Of a stretch of 64,000 nt of DNA, positions 54,681 through 63,717 are shown in pieces. Both the position numbers and the translations under genes were made by a program. This DNA is from Methanospirillum hungatei JF-1. Lineage in GTDB: Archaea; Halobacteriota; Methanomicrobia; Methanomicrobiales; Methanospirillaceae. Positions within the stretch are counted from its first letter, which is position 1; each line of letters starts with the position of its first letter. Where the stretch lies: positions 1,214,936-1,278,935 of the forward strand of contig NC_007796.1 in NCBI RefSeq assembly GCF_000013445.1. The letters run 5' to 3'. The notes beneath the pieces were generated by a model that had not been told where the DNA came from, searched no databases, and saw only the letters and a list, made by a program, of their open reading frames with translations.

Positions 54681-54850
54681 TTCTTCGCCTCCAAAGCCCC
54701 AAGCGGACAGACACGGACACAGATCCCACAATTCTTACAAGTATTCGTATCGATATCCAGATAGGCATCGACAAGTTCCAGTGCCCCTTCCGGACAAACC
54801 GAGACACAACAGCCGCAATAGGCACAGATTTCCCGATGAACCTCGATCAT
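54677..54850 (-). CDS. 2[4Fe-4S] ferredoxin
   Basis: 57 residues from the ATG at 54850. Two cluster motifs are visible: [15 protein letters not shown] (about 9-23) and [15 protein letters not shown] (about 38-52), giving eight cysteines for two [4Fe-4S] centres. The gene overlaps the geranylgeranyl reductase start by four bases, so it is probably that enzyme's electron donor. Too small for most gene-length cut-offs, so easily missed. Confidence 0.93.
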   Translation of the reverse strand: MIEVHREICAYCGCCVSVCPEGALELVDAYLDIDTNTCKNCGICVRVCPLGALEAKK

Positions 54851-54876
54851 TCCTTACATGGTTGACGCGAAATCCT

Positions 54877-56019
54877 TTAATGATTCGGGTATGGATCATA
54901 CAGATCAGGGATCTCAAATGATCCATACTTCCCACCGCCACCGGGATGAAGAATGATATGCCCCTCGCGAAATGACCGGATTGCTTTTGAAAGGCGGATA
55001 TTTATTGCTGCAATCTCTTCAGGAGGAGTTTTCATAAGAGTAGTAATTTCGTCACCGAACCGGTCAATACACTGACAATAGAGATCTCTGCAGCGCCGGG
55101 TTGTCGGGCTTTTCGTGTCAAGGACACGCTGAATAATTTCAGAAAGGGGGATAATATGAAGATAAGGCGGCCGCTCTGATACAGGACCTGATGAAAGGGA
55201 TTGTGCACGCTCCTGAACGCCTTTTTTTATCCTCCCGCCATCATCAGGGCATTTCCATGAGGTCGCTGCTGCTTCTTCAAAGGAGAACTGGCGAAAACAT
55301 CTGCTACATGCGGTCCGGTTATATTTTCCTTCCTCTGGGAAAAATCCGACATTCATCACGATATTCGCCTGCTGAACGGCAGTGAGCACACCGATGGCAT
55401 CTGATCTTTTCAGTTCCAGGACGGTGAACTCTCTTCCCAGCTTTGATGGTTCAGGACTGTGAGCATCAGAGTTGGTCAGGAAGGGCACTTTTGCAAGCTC
55501 AGCTATGCCTGCTCCATACCTGCTGTCAGCCGACAGACCAAGTTCAAGGAGATCGACCTGTTCATGAGCATAGCAGGATGAGAGTGACGGATGCATAGCA
55601 TATACTGACGTGTAGGGAGTAAATGCATGGGCCGGGCCACCAATACCTCCGACTGCATGGACATGGAAGAGGATCTCTTCTCCGGACAGGGGTACACGGG
55701 GGCGGCCATTTGAATCCATGTCCTTGCTATGTGGCCCGAGCCTTTTTGCAAGCTCTGCTGCTGCATCAAAATCAGGGAGCAGAATCACATGATGGACCCG
55801 GCCTGCTCCTTCAATTTCCGTAGTGGGAACAACGATGATATCATCATCAATAGGAACATCCTGCCACATCCGTCTCCATTCAGGATGGAGAACATCACCG
55901 GTTCCAATAACAGAGATTCCTTTGACTCTGCAGCCTTTGATGATCTCTTCCGGCACCATCCGGGGTGATGATGCCATGGAAAAACAGGAATGAATATGAA
56001 GATCTGCTGCTGCCTGCAT
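54877..56019 (-). CDS. endQ: Endonuclease Q (PHP-domain, deaminated-base repair)
   Basis: 380 residues. An N-terminal PHP metal-binding motif ADLHIHSCFS (about 5-14), TGDVLHPEWRR near 39, HVHAVGG near 119, and FLTNSDAHSPEP near 191 fit the PHP fold. A zinc finger (CSRCFRQF...CPDDGG) is near 242-266. Matches EndoQ, which nicks DNA at uracil, hypoxanthine and AP sites in archaea. Next to a chaperone gene, no other repair gene. Confidence 0.88.
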   Translation of the reverse strand: MQAAADLHIHSCFSMASSPRMVPEEIIKGCRVKGISVIGTGDVLHPEWRRMWQDVPIDDDIIVVPTTEIEGAGRVHHVILLPDFDAAAELAKRLGPHSKDMDSNGRPRVPLSGEEILFHVHAVGGIGGPAHAFTPYTSVYAMHPSLSSCYAHEQVDLLELGLSADSRYGAGIAELAKVPFLTNSDAHSPEPSKLGREFTVLELKRSDAIGVLTAVQQANIVMNVGFFPEEGKYNRTACSRCFRQFSFEEAAATSWKCPDDGGRIKKGVQERAQSLSSGPVSERPPYLHIIPLSEIIQRVLDTKSPTTRRCRDLYCQCIDRFGDEITTLMKTPPEEIAAINIRLSKAIRSFREGHIILHPGGGGKYGSFEIPDLYDPYPNH

Positions 56020-56021
56020 AT

Positions 56022-56777
56022 TCAGCCGATGTATGAAAGTTCTTCCTCGGACTTTCTCTCCTGCTCTAAAAGCCGTTGGAGGGCTACTTCCATCTCACCT
56101 GCCCGTTCGGTCAGCTTTGCATCATCTATCTCAATCCCCAGGAGTTTTGTCAGAACTGAGAGAACCGTCGTGGCACTCCTGGGATCGACAAGGTATCCGG
56201 ATGTCTCGCCCATCAGACAGATTCCCTCTATACCAAGTGGTATTGAAAGACCAAGCATGAGTCCTGCTGCACCAATAATGCCGCCACCAGGCTCTCCTTC
56301 GCTAAAAATCCCTCCGGCATCCTCAACCTGCTGTCTGAGATCCTCACGGTTCACAGCCGCAATAACCCGGGTAACCTCGTTGAAATGACCAATACCATAC
56401 CCGCCAATGGTGTAAATTCGTCTGACTCCAAGCTGGTGACAGATATCAACATAGACCTGGGATAAAAGATAATGACCTTCACCGGAAGTACTCTGAAAAT
56501 CGCCGACTAGGAAGAGATACGTACCTTTCTCACCCGAATACCGGTATATCTCATTATTACAGAGACGGACTGTTCCTCCTTCCTGGATGATAACCTGGGG
56601 AGGGAAATATATGGAGTTGATTTCTGCAATCCGGACAGCCCCAAGCTCCTGGATCATGTGCTCTGCGACAAGTTTTCCCACATGCCCGATTCCAGGGAGA
56701 CCTTCAATCATGATCGGAGCAGTCCTGTCTTCAGGAGCTATTGATTCCTCAAATCGTATGGTAATATCTTCCATCAT
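56022..56777 (-). CDS. PAC2-family protein (PbaA-like proteasome assembly chaperone)
   Basis: 251 residues. The PAC2 pattern is visible: IMIEGLPGIGHVGKLVAEHMIQEL (about 22-45), RRIYTIGGYGIGH near 119-131 and GAAGLMLGLSIPLGIEGICLMGETSGY (about 170-196). Archaeal PbaA/PbaB proteins assist proteasome assembly. The C-terminal helix is long and charged. The endQ gene follows two bases later. Confidence 0.88.
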   Translation of the reverse strand: MMEDITIRFEESIAPEDRTAPIMIEGLPGIGHVGKLVAEHMIQELGAVRIAEINSIYFPPQVIIQEGGTVRLCNNEIYRYSGEKGTYLFLVGDFQSTSGEGHYLLSQVYVDICHQLGVRRIYTIGGYGIGHFNEVTRVIAAVNREDLRQQVEDAGGIFSEGEPGGGIIGAAGLMLGLSIPLGIEGICLMGETSGYLVDPRSATTVLSVLTKLLGIEIDDAKLTERAGEMEVALQRLLEQERKSEEELSYIG

Positions 56778-56843
56778 TGCAGTAATCCTTGGGTGTTCAA
56801 TGAATGTGTGTTATCTGATAGTGTTCTGATTCTTTTGTAAAAA

Positions 56844-56993
56844 TCAGCGAATCATCCTCCGGTATTTTCCATATCGATCATCAGGAGAATACCTGGCAGG
56901 ATGGGGAGTTATTGTGGGTTTCCCACAACTGGAACAAGTTTCAGAAAGAGTGTAAAGATTATCCGAGGGGCAGTATCTGATACGCCCTTTCAT
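56844..56993 (-). CDS. nop10: H/ACA RNP protein Nop10
   Basis: 49 residues: RIRYCPSDNLYTLSETCSSCGKPT then HPARYSPDDRYGKYRRM. The zinc-site cysteines and the H-P-ARYSP..R-GKYRR tail are the hallmark of archaeal Nop10, part of the pseudouridylation machinery. The ATG overlaps the eIF2-alpha stop (TGA/ATG), so it is translated with it. Below usual length limits. Confidence 0.95.
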   Translation of the reverse strand: MKGRIRYCPSDNLYTLSETCSSCGKPTITPHPARYSPDDRYGKYRRMIR

Positions 56994-57784
56994 ACATGCT
57001 TCCCGGACTTCGATTTCCGGCTGAATTTTCCTTCTCCACCGGCTCGTTTCAGAACACCGATGGCTGCACTTGAGGCCTTCTCAAGAGCCTTCTCAGCATC
57101 CTTATAATTCGTTGCAATAACCTTTATACGGTAATTAGGCGCTCCAAGATAGGTTATCTCTATCTCTGCTCCGTCTACCTTCGGCTCTGCACTACGAAGG
57201 GCACGTCTGATGATATTTACCCCATCTGACTTGGTAGACCGCAGGAACAGGTCTCCGGAGATGGTAACCGATGGTAGTTTTACATTTTCGGTTGCAATGG
57301 TATACAGGGCATCAGCAAGCCCGGAGTCTATTTTAAGTTTATTCAGGGCATCACGGCCTTCGGTGACAAAGTCCTCAAAGGCTGCGTACAACTCACCATA
57401 TTCACGATAGAGTGCACTTGCAATATCCTGGGCACTATCAGCTTTGCCAGCTGCTTCAGCCGCAAAACCGATCCATTTTTTTGCCTTGGATTCATTCTTC
57501 CAGACACGGATCTTCTCACGGCGCTGGTGCTCGTTGACATCCTTTAAAGAGAGATCGATGTGACCTTTCTGGGGGTCGACATTCAGTACCTTGCATACAA
57601 CCTTCTGTCCCTCCCTGATGTGGTCACGGATATACTTAATCCATCCACGGGCCACTTCAGCAATAGGGATCAGTCCCTCCCGGTTGTTATACTCGTCAAG
57701 CGTGACAAATGCCACGAAATCTTTAACATTCTGAACTGAACAGACGACAAGTTCTCCCTGTTCAGGCCACTCTCTCTCCTGCAT
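56990..57784 (-). CDS. eif2a: Translation initiation factor 2 alpha subunit
   Basis: 264 residues from the ATG at 57784; a TTG at 57799 is less likely. S1 domain at the start (GELVVCSVQNVKDFVAFVTLDEYNNREGLI, about 5-34), then the helical domain with NESKAKKWIGFA, and a C-terminal alpha-beta domain. It carries initiator Met-tRNA with the beta and gamma subunits. In one run with S27e, L44e and nop10, the usual archaeal layout. Confidence 0.96.
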   Translation of the reverse strand: MQEREWPEQGELVVCSVQNVKDFVAFVTLDEYNNREGLIPIAEVARGWIKYIRDHIREGQKVVCKVLNVDPQKGHIDLSLKDVNEHQRREKIRVWKNESKAKKWIGFAAEAAGKADSAQDIASALYREYGELYAAFEDFVTEGRDALNKLKIDSGLADALYTIATENVKLPSVTISGDLFLRSTKSDGVNIIRRALRSAEPKVDGAEIEITYLGAPNYRIKVIATNYKDAEKALEKASSAAIGVLKRAGGEGKFSRKSKSGKHV

Positions 57785-57791
57785 CAGGCTC

Positions 57792-57980
57792 TCACTCAAA
57801 TGCAGTTATAATCTCTGCTTTGATTTGTGCTTTTCCACCGGTCGGGGTGGCAAGGTTTGAGCCACAAACAATGCAGTCAACCGGCGTGCATGCACGGTCA
57901 AAGATAGTCTGTTCATTCTCACAGTCCGGGCATTTTACCTTGACAAACTTGCTCCGATTCTCTCGTGTTAATTGTACCAT
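57792..57980 (-). CDS. rps27e: Ribosomal protein S27e
   Basis: 62 residues from the ATG at 57980. Zinc-ribbon cysteines VKCPDCENEQTIFDRA and VDCIVCGSNLATPTGGKA match S27e. A longer reading to 58046 would overlap L44e and is rejected. Lies between L44e and eIF2-alpha. Confidence 0.97.
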   Translation of the reverse strand: MVQLTRENRSKFVKVKCPDCENEQTIFDRACTPVDCIVCGSNLATPTGGKAQIKAEIITAFE

Positions 57981-57985
57981 TATAA

Positions 57986-58264
57986 TTACTCCGTAAGTTC
58001 GAACTTTCCAACCCTGAATCCTGCTCTCAGGTGTGCTTTCTTGCATGCAGTGCAGCGGTACCGGATATTTACTTTCTTGGTCGGCTTGTCGCCTCCGGGA
58101 ACTTTGGAGAATTTACCCATATTCCCAACCTGTCCTCTCCGTGCTTTCTGGCGATCAATCCAGTGGAGTCCGGTGGTTTTACCTTTCTTTACCTTCTCTA
58201 CCTCATGCTCCTCATGTTTGTGACAGAAGGGACAATATGTGCGGAATTTTGCTGGCATCTTCAT
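57986..58264 (-). CDS. rpl44e: Ribosomal protein L44e
   Basis: 92 residues from the ATG at 58264 ([24 protein letters not shown]); family proteins start at this MKMP. The zinc pair CPFC...CTAC (about 12 and 71) and [23 protein letters not shown] are typical. Component of the large ribosomal subunit. Confidence 0.97.
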   Translation of the reverse strand: MKMPAKFRTYCPFCHKHEEHEVEKVKKGKTTGLHWIDRQKARRGQVGNMGKFSKVPGGDKPTKKVNIRYRCTACKKAHLRAGFRVGKFELTE

Positions 58265-58302
58265 GATTTTGGCCACTCCTCGTGTATAGAATACCTACAT
58301 CA

Positions 58303-58983
58303 TTAGCCCGGATGTATATTTAAGACTATGTCGCGTTCAACCAGGACTTGTGCATTTCTTGAGGGGAGCGTGAGAATATCTCCTGCTTCCATCTCATATG
58401 TCCGTCCGTCAATACCCATAAAAGGTTCCATGCTGGAAAGCGCTAACACGATATCATTTGCAAAAGGAGCGTCTGATGAGGTTTTTATCACGGGTTCAGG
58501 ATAATCGGACTCTTCTGCGCGGTTAATATCCTCAAGAGCGGCAGGTTCAGAGACCTCAACGCACAAGTTCTCCTCATCATGTACCACGCGGACCTGCCGT
58601 CCAGGAGTTGCCTTCCATTCAATGAGCTGGCTTTTGCTCTGCCGGATCGCATCAACTATCCGGTTAAACATCTCAAGTTCGGCAGGAATGAGTGAACGAA
58701 GCTCCTCCCGCTCTATATAGGATCCCTCGGCCTGGCTGAGCGCAAGCCCCACGATCTTGTCCGTCCGGATCTTGAACAGTTCTTCAACCGTTGCCCTGAC
58801 GCTGGATACCTTCTCGATGAGCAGACGGGCCTCATCTGAAAACGGATCCTCATGACTGTAGACCTCCTGCTGAAGGGACCGGATGTGCTCGGAGGTTTTC
58901 AGGAACAGGTCCGGAGATATCATCGTCAGTTCACCGGTATCACGCTCTTCAAGAAGAATGGTGCGGAGTTCATCAAGATGCAT
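58303..58983 (-). CDS. gins51: GINS complex subunit Gins51
   Basis: 226 residues from the ATG at 58983. The N-terminal helical domain (MHLDELRTILLEERDTGELTMISPDLF) and the central block VGLALSQAEGSYIEREELRSLIPAELEMFNRIVDAI are typical of the Sld5/Gins51 family. GINS links the MCM helicase, primase and polymerase. It overlaps priS by 11 bases, the usual archaeal gene order. Confidence 0.92.
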   Translation of the reverse strand: MHLDELRTILLEERDTGELTMISPDLFLKTSEHIRSLQQEVYSHEDPFSDEARLLIEKVSSVRATVEELFKIRTDKIVGLALSQAEGSYIEREELRSLIPAELEMFNRIVDAIRQSKSQLIEWKATPGRQVRVVHDEENLCVEVSEPAALEDINRAEESDYPEPVIKTSSDAPFANDIVLALSSMEPFMGIDGRTYEMEAGDILTLPSRNAQVLVERDIVLNIHPG

Positions 58984-60139
58984 GATCCAAAACCCCCCCG
59001 ATCTCTGCCATCCCTCTGCAGCAGAGAAATACTCCAACGGCTTCCGGGACTTTTAACCGGCCTTTCGGGATATCGTATGATGATCCAAGAAGGGAGAAGG
59101 AGTACTCCCGCTCTGATTCGATGATGACCTCACGCTCTCCAAAAGCAACTGCATCGATAAGCGGATCAAAATCATGAAGTTCCTTCACCTCCATCGGAAC
59201 CACTTTAAAACCGGATTTTGCATGAAGGGAACCAGGTAGTCGGATAAGCCGCCGGGTATCCGTAGTAACCGGTTCATCAGCCTGTACTGCAGCCTCCCTG
59301 ATATGAGGGAGAAGGGTACTCTCCCGCTCCGAAGTCAGGGCTCCAAAAACGGTCCTTACCGTCTGGTCACGGAGAAGGATCGATGAGGGATTGGTATTCA
59401 GCAGCGTGATGAGTTCCGGTATCATTCCGGCAAACCGTTCTGCCATGACCTGCCCGACACCTCGTAAGGAAGATAATTCTGCTTTCACTTCTTTTATGGG
59501 CCTGGTGCTGAGATCCTGAAGATACCTGGTGAGAACGAGTCTGAAACGGTCATGCCATCCACGTCTCCCCGGTTTCCAGTCATGAAGGAGAAGAGAAGGA
59601 CTGATACCGGTCCCGCAGACATAATCAACCAGCTCCCGCCGTTCAGCCGGTTCAAAATCACGGAATGCCAGTTCCTGAACATGAACATGATACCCTCGTC
59701 CCCCTGAAAAGACCAGCTTTATCGTCCGCATGTCAATTCCCAGCTCATTGTCAAGGACATCCAGTAATTTCTCAGCCTCTCCCTTGATCCGCTCAAGCAT
59801 CGCTTCATACGATCCCCGCATGATGTGATCCGCATCAAGATCAAAGATGAGATCAGCCCCCAGCCATTCTTTGTCGCCCATTGTCGGAGCCTGCGGAGTC
59901 CGGTAATATGCTGTTGAGTAGTACGCATGGGCAGGGACCAGACTTTTCACATACTCCTGCATCTCATCCCCGGATGAAAACCCGATATGACGCCTCATCC
60001 TGATATCATCAGGGTACCGGTCATCAAAGAAGATAAAACCAAACTCCCTCTCCTTTACTGATGAAGGAGGGGATATTCTGGCTTTATCATAGTAATCGGT
60101 AAACCGTTGTTTAATAAATATCCGGGTAGCAGGTCTCAT
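58973..60139 (-). CDS. priS: DNA primase small subunit
   Basis: 388 residues. Catalytic aspartates are in LIFDLDADHI (about 96-105), and SGGRGYHVHV (about 148-157) is the nucleotide-binding motif; a zinc stem is expected near residue 105-160. It makes primers with PriL. Overlaps gins51 and abuts the elp3 end with three bases between. Confidence 0.96.
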   Translation of the reverse strand: MRPATRIFIKQRFTDYYDKARISPPSSVKEREFGFIFFDDRYPDDIRMRRHIGFSSGDEMQEYVKSLVPAHAYYSTAYYRTPQAPTMGDKEWLGADLIFDLDADHIMRGSYEAMLERIKGEAEKLLDVLDNELGIDMRTIKLVFSGGRGYHVHVQELAFRDFEPAERRELVDYVCGTGISPSLLLHDWKPGRRGWHDRFRLVLTRYLQDLSTRPIKEVKAELSSLRGVGQVMAERFAGMIPELITLLNTNPSSILLRDQTVRTVFGALTSERESTLLPHIREAAVQADEPVTTDTRRLIRLPGSLHAKSGFKVVPMEVKELHDFDPLIDAVAFGEREVIIESEREYSFSLLGSSYDIPKGRLKVPEAVGVFLCCRGMAEIGGVLDHAS

Positions 60140-60142
60140 TCC

Positions 60143-61711
60143 TCACAGATCCTTAATCATATAGGGGCCTTTCCTGAAATACCCAAGTTTCTGATAGTAG
60201 GGTCTGACCCCGATCCCTGCCATGATCGCAACATGGCTGTATCCGGCATCCGCTGCGAGCGTCTCTGCTTCAGAGAGAAGTCGTGTCCCGAACCGTCTGT
60301 GTTGCTGATCCTCACCTCTTCCTTCCTGCCCGATCGGGACCACCATCCCATAGACATGAAGTTCACGGACAAACGCAGCATTCTCAGTCTCCGGTCGCCA
60401 GGGTTCTTTGGGGAACCGCAGCCGTGCGAATCCGACCAGCGAGTCATCAGATTCAAATGAGATAAACCGTTCCATACCCCCGCAGCACTCATAGGGCAGA
60501 ATATTCAGGACCGGCTCAGCCTGTGATCGTCTCCTGCCTATCTCCCTGCACCTGATACATGAGCACCTGCCACCTCTCTTGTGCAGACGTTGTTTGGCCA
60601 GTTCCCGGAAGTTTGAATGAGGAGACCCTGCCACGATCTTATCTGCAGGAATGTCCCGCTGGATTCGCTGAAGCCGGCAATATGGTGCTATCTCCATCTT
60701 TGCATCGGCCACCAGATCGATGAGGTCGTCTTCATCATATGGTGCATAAGCCCCCGATTCATAGAGCTCTTCGATCTTTGATCCCGGTGTCACAAGGCAC
60801 GGATATATTTTCAGAAAATCAGGTCTGAATCGTGGATCCGCAAAGAGATCATGGAACATCTGCCGGTCAGATGCGAAGGTGCTTCCTGGGAGATTGGGCA
60901 TCATGTGAAACCCGACTTTGAGACCGGCATCACGAAGAAAGGTATTTGCTTCCACGGTATCTGCAACGGTGCATCCCCTCAGGTTCAGGGTCAGGATTTC
61001 GTCGTCAAGGTGCTGGACCCCAAGCTCCACCTTTGTCACGCCAAGATCAAGCATCCGGTCAATATGCTCCTTCCGGCACCAGTCTGGCCGGGTTTCAAAG
61101 GTTATCGCCACACACCGTACTTTGGCGGTTTCATTTCTGGCAAATATCTCCTCCCGGCTGGTGTCGGGTAACGGGTTATCTGGGTATTCATTCATTGCCC
61201 TGATGCATTCGGTCACAAACCATTCCTGGTATGATGGCTCCCGGGCGGTCATGGTCCCTCCCATGACGATGAGTTCAGCCTTATCCACGTGATGCCCGAG
61301 CTCCTCAAACTGGGATAATCGTGCATGCACCTGATCATAGGGGATGAAATTGTGTGCAAAGGCACGTTTTGCGGCAGGTTCGCCACCGGTATAACTCTGG
61401 GGAGATTGAAAAAGCGAATCCGGGCCACCCGGACAGGGAAGACAGATACCATGCGGACAGGGGGCCGGTGATGTCATGACCGCGACCGGGGCCACACCAG
61501 ACAGAGTTCGTGATGGTTTTACCAGAAGAACAGGACGAAGCAGCGGATACTCCTCAGGGGTAGCGCAGGATAGAATATCTGAGTTCCGGGGAACAACCGG
61601 CAGATGATATTTTTTGCAGATAGTCTTGACTATCTTTCGAAGTTCTCGCTCACCGGGAGGAGTGGAGAGAATGAGAGAGATTATCTCCCGGCAGGCGGGG
61701 GTGATGTCCAT
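60143..61711 (-). CDS. elp3: Elp3, tRNA-modifying radical SAM acetyltransferase
   Basis: 522 residues from the ATG at 61711; a TTG at 61726 would add five residues. Radical SAM cysteines are CPHGICLPCPGG (about 83-94) and the C-terminal GNAT part starts near 385 (RELHVYGMVVPIGQEGRGEDQQHRRFGTRLLSEAETLA). Elp3 puts a carboxymethyl group on wobble uridine of tRNAs. Upstream is a UPF0058 gene that ends five bases away. Confidence 0.95.
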   Translation of the reverse strand: MDITPACREIISLILSTPPGERELRKIVKTICKKYHLPVVPRNSDILSCATPEEYPLLRPVLLVKPSRTLSGVAPVAVMTSPAPCPHGICLPCPGGPDSLFQSPQSYTGGEPAAKRAFAHNFIPYDQVHARLSQFEELGHHVDKAELIVMGGTMTAREPSYQEWFVTECIRAMNEYPDNPLPDTSREEIFARNETAKVRCVAITFETRPDWCRKEHIDRMLDLGVTKVELGVQHLDDEILTLNLRGCTVADTVEANTFLRDAGLKVGFHMMPNLPGSTFASDRQMFHDLFADPRFRPDFLKIYPCLVTPGSKIEELYESGAYAPYDEDDLIDLVADAKMEIAPYCRLQRIQRDIPADKIVAGSPHSNFRELAKQRLHKRGGRCSCIRCREIGRRRSQAEPVLNILPYECCGGMERFISFESDDSLVGFARLRFPKEPWRPETENAAFVRELHVYGMVVPIGQEGRGEDQQHRRFGTRLLSEAETLAADAGYSHVAIMAGIGVRPYYQKLGYFRKGPYMIKDL

Positions 61712-61715
61712 GAAA

Positions 61716-61982
61716 TTAGTTCTCAACAGCTATCTCAGAAGGTGTGGACATTTCATGGGAAAAACTTAGCATCGCCGGCTTACGCCCGATGTGATCGACA
61801 ATCTCCTGACCAAGAACAAGAATAGCCTCTTTATGAGACTTTTTGTTTTTATGTATGTGCACCGGTGAAATATGCAAACTATTATACCGCTCTGTTGGGA
61901 TTTCCTCATTGGTGATGGTTTCGTAGTACTTCCTGACATGAATAAACAGCATATGTAAATGTAGCAGCTCCTCTTTCTGCAC
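61716..61982 (-). CDS. UPF0058 family protein, second member
   Basis: 88 residues from a GTG at 61982, chosen because AGGTGAT lies three bases before it and its start aligns with the paralogue at 32912. The pattern KEELLHLHMLFIHVRKYYE...HKNKKSHKEAILVLGQEIVDHI matches UPF0058. Function unknown; it precedes elp3 and could be a companion in the operon. Confidence 0.85.
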   Translation of the reverse strand: MQKEELLHLHMLFIHVRKYYETITNEEIPTERYNSLHISPVHIHKNKKSHKEAILVLGQEIVDHIGRKPAMLSFSHEMSTPSEIAVEN

Positions 61983-62145
61983 TCTATCACCTAGAACAGT
62001 CACTTGGCATCTTCACCGGGGATAACATATAGGTTATGGGAATCTTTTATTAAAGGGAAGATGCAGAGGGGCGCATAAACCTCTAGCTCCATGAACTGAA
62101 CCTGTTTTTCTGCGCACCAGAGAGAGAACATGCTCCAGATCTTAT

Positions 62146-62619
62146 TCAGGGTGTATATCGTGGCAAACCTTCCGGAAGGGGAACAACCCTCACCAAAACA
62201 GGAGACGGCCCTGTTCTGCACGGAGCAGCTTCACCTTCCAGCACATCAGTAATGATGTATTTTTGTCCCTCTACGACTCCAATCGGATGACATGCCGCAA
62301 AAGTTTCACATGCTTCATCACATTCAGGAAACTTCACTACAATCGTGGTATTTTTTCTGGCTATATCAGGAGATACACGCATTTCAACCGGGGCTTCCGC
62401 TACATCAACCGTGACAGCCCCCCCATGGTGAACAGGACACCGGTGTGAGGCTGCACGTATAGCTACCACTTCATACCGGCGGCCTGATTCAAGGTTATGA
62501 CAGACCCGTGCAATAGTGCATGACTCACATTGATCTGCCCGGCCCATGTAGACAAACTGGGTCCCTGGCTGTGCATATACTGACCCGACAATGGTTACCC
62601 GTGTTTTTTTCTGCTCCAT
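62146..62619 (-). CDS. UPF0179 family protein
   Basis: 157 residues: VTIVGSVYAQPGTQFVYMGRADQCESCTIARVCHNLESGRRYEVV with CESCTIARVC and later DEACETFAAC, a set of conserved cysteines that may hold a metal or iron-sulfur site. Archaea-only family, function unknown. Five bases from egsA. Confidence 0.88.
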   Translation of the reverse strand: MEQKKTRVTIVGSVYAQPGTQFVYMGRADQCESCTIARVCHNLESGRRYEVVAIRAASHRCPVHHGGAVTVDVAEAPVEMRVSPDIARKNTTIVVKFPECDEACETFAACHPIGVVEGQKYIITDVLEGEAAPCRTGPSPVLVRVVPLPEGLPRYTP

Positions 62620-62623
62620 ACCC

Positions 62624-63703
62624 TTACTCCTCGTATAACATCTGCACCAGATGCTCTGCTGATTCCCGTGTCAGTCCCATGTCAAGGATAGTGAACCGCT
62701 CAGGTCTTATATCCCGTGCTTTCATGAGTGCCTCTACGATCACCTCATCAGGAATGTTCAGTTCCCGGGGAGTGGTTGGGGCACCTATCCTGGCAAGGGA
62801 GGATCTAATCTCCCGCCAGTCCCCGCCATGCAGATACATAGTCATTATTGATCCGATTCCACATGCCTCGCCATGCAATGCTGCCCCTGGCATCAACCGT
62901 TCCAGTGCATGACCAAATTTATGTTCTCCTCCTGATGCCGGCCGTGATGAACCGGCGATTGCCATCGACACCCCTGATGAAACAAGGGCCTTGACTACAA
63001 TCCAGGCTGCCTCTTCCTGACCTGGTTTTATCAGATTCGCGTCCTTGACCAGTATCTCAGCGGTCATCTTTGACAAGGCAATAGCATATTCGCTGATCTG
63101 TTCTCCCCTCAGCCGGTGAGCCAACTCCCAATCAAGAATGGCGGTGTAATTGGAGATGACGTCTGCACATCCGGATGCCATAAGCCGGTGGGGCGCCTGG
63201 GAAATAATCCCCGTGTCAGCGACTACTGCTATCGGGGGATGGGCACCAACTGAAACACTGCCAGTCTCGGTGGGAAGGGTTGCCCTTCCTGAGATAATTC
63301 CATCATGCGATGCCGCGGTCGGGACGCTGATGAACGGCTTACCCTGTTTGTACGAGACAATCTTGGCACAATCAATAACTCTTCCCCCGCCAACACCAAT
63401 AAGGAAATCCGCTGAAGATGAGGCCTGACTACAAGCTTCGAGAGTATCAGCATCCAGTTTTCCTGCAACAAAACGTCTGACTTCGTACTGATCTTTCAGA
63501 ATATCCGCGACGGTATTTCCCGCAACTTCACGGGTGGTCCCGCCGGATATGAGAAGAACTGATCGGCCGGGTTTTATATCCGCGATGATGTCAGGAAGTT
63601 GCATTATCGCCTGATGACCAATCAGAACGTCCCGTGGAAGCTGGGTCCATCTCGATTTATTGAAGCCATCCGGCTGCAATACCTGTACCGGGTCTGTGCT
63701 CAT
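62624..63703 (-). CDS. egsA: Glycerol-1-phosphate dehydrogenase
   Basis: 359 residues. NAD-binding LISGGTTREVAG near 53, IGVGGGRVIDCAKIVSYKQGKPFISVPTAASHDGI (about 102-136), and histidines for zinc in GGEHKFGHALE near 259-269 match EgsA. It sets the sn-1 stereochemistry of the archaeal lipid backbone, feeding the same pathway as carS, tes and the geranylgeranyl reductase in this window. Divergent from the DUF63 gene. Confidence 0.95.
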   Translation of the reverse strand: MSTDPVQVLQPDGFNKSRWTQLPRDVLIGHQAIMQLPDIIADIKPGRSVLLISGGTTREVAGNTVADILKDQYEVRRFVAGKLDADTLEACSQASSSADFLIGVGGGRVIDCAKIVSYKQGKPFISVPTAASHDGIISGRATLPTETGSVSVGAHPPIAVVADTGIISQAPHRLMASGCADVISNYTAILDWELAHRLRGEQISEYAIALSKMTAEILVKDANLIKPGQEEAAWIVVKALVSSGVSMAIAGSSRPASGGEHKFGHALERLMPGAALHGEACGIGSIMTMYLHGGDWREIRSSLARIGAPTTPRELNIPDEVIVEALMKARDIRPERFTILDMGLTRESAEHLVQMLYEE

Positions 63704-63717
63704 GGAGTTCTCAACAC

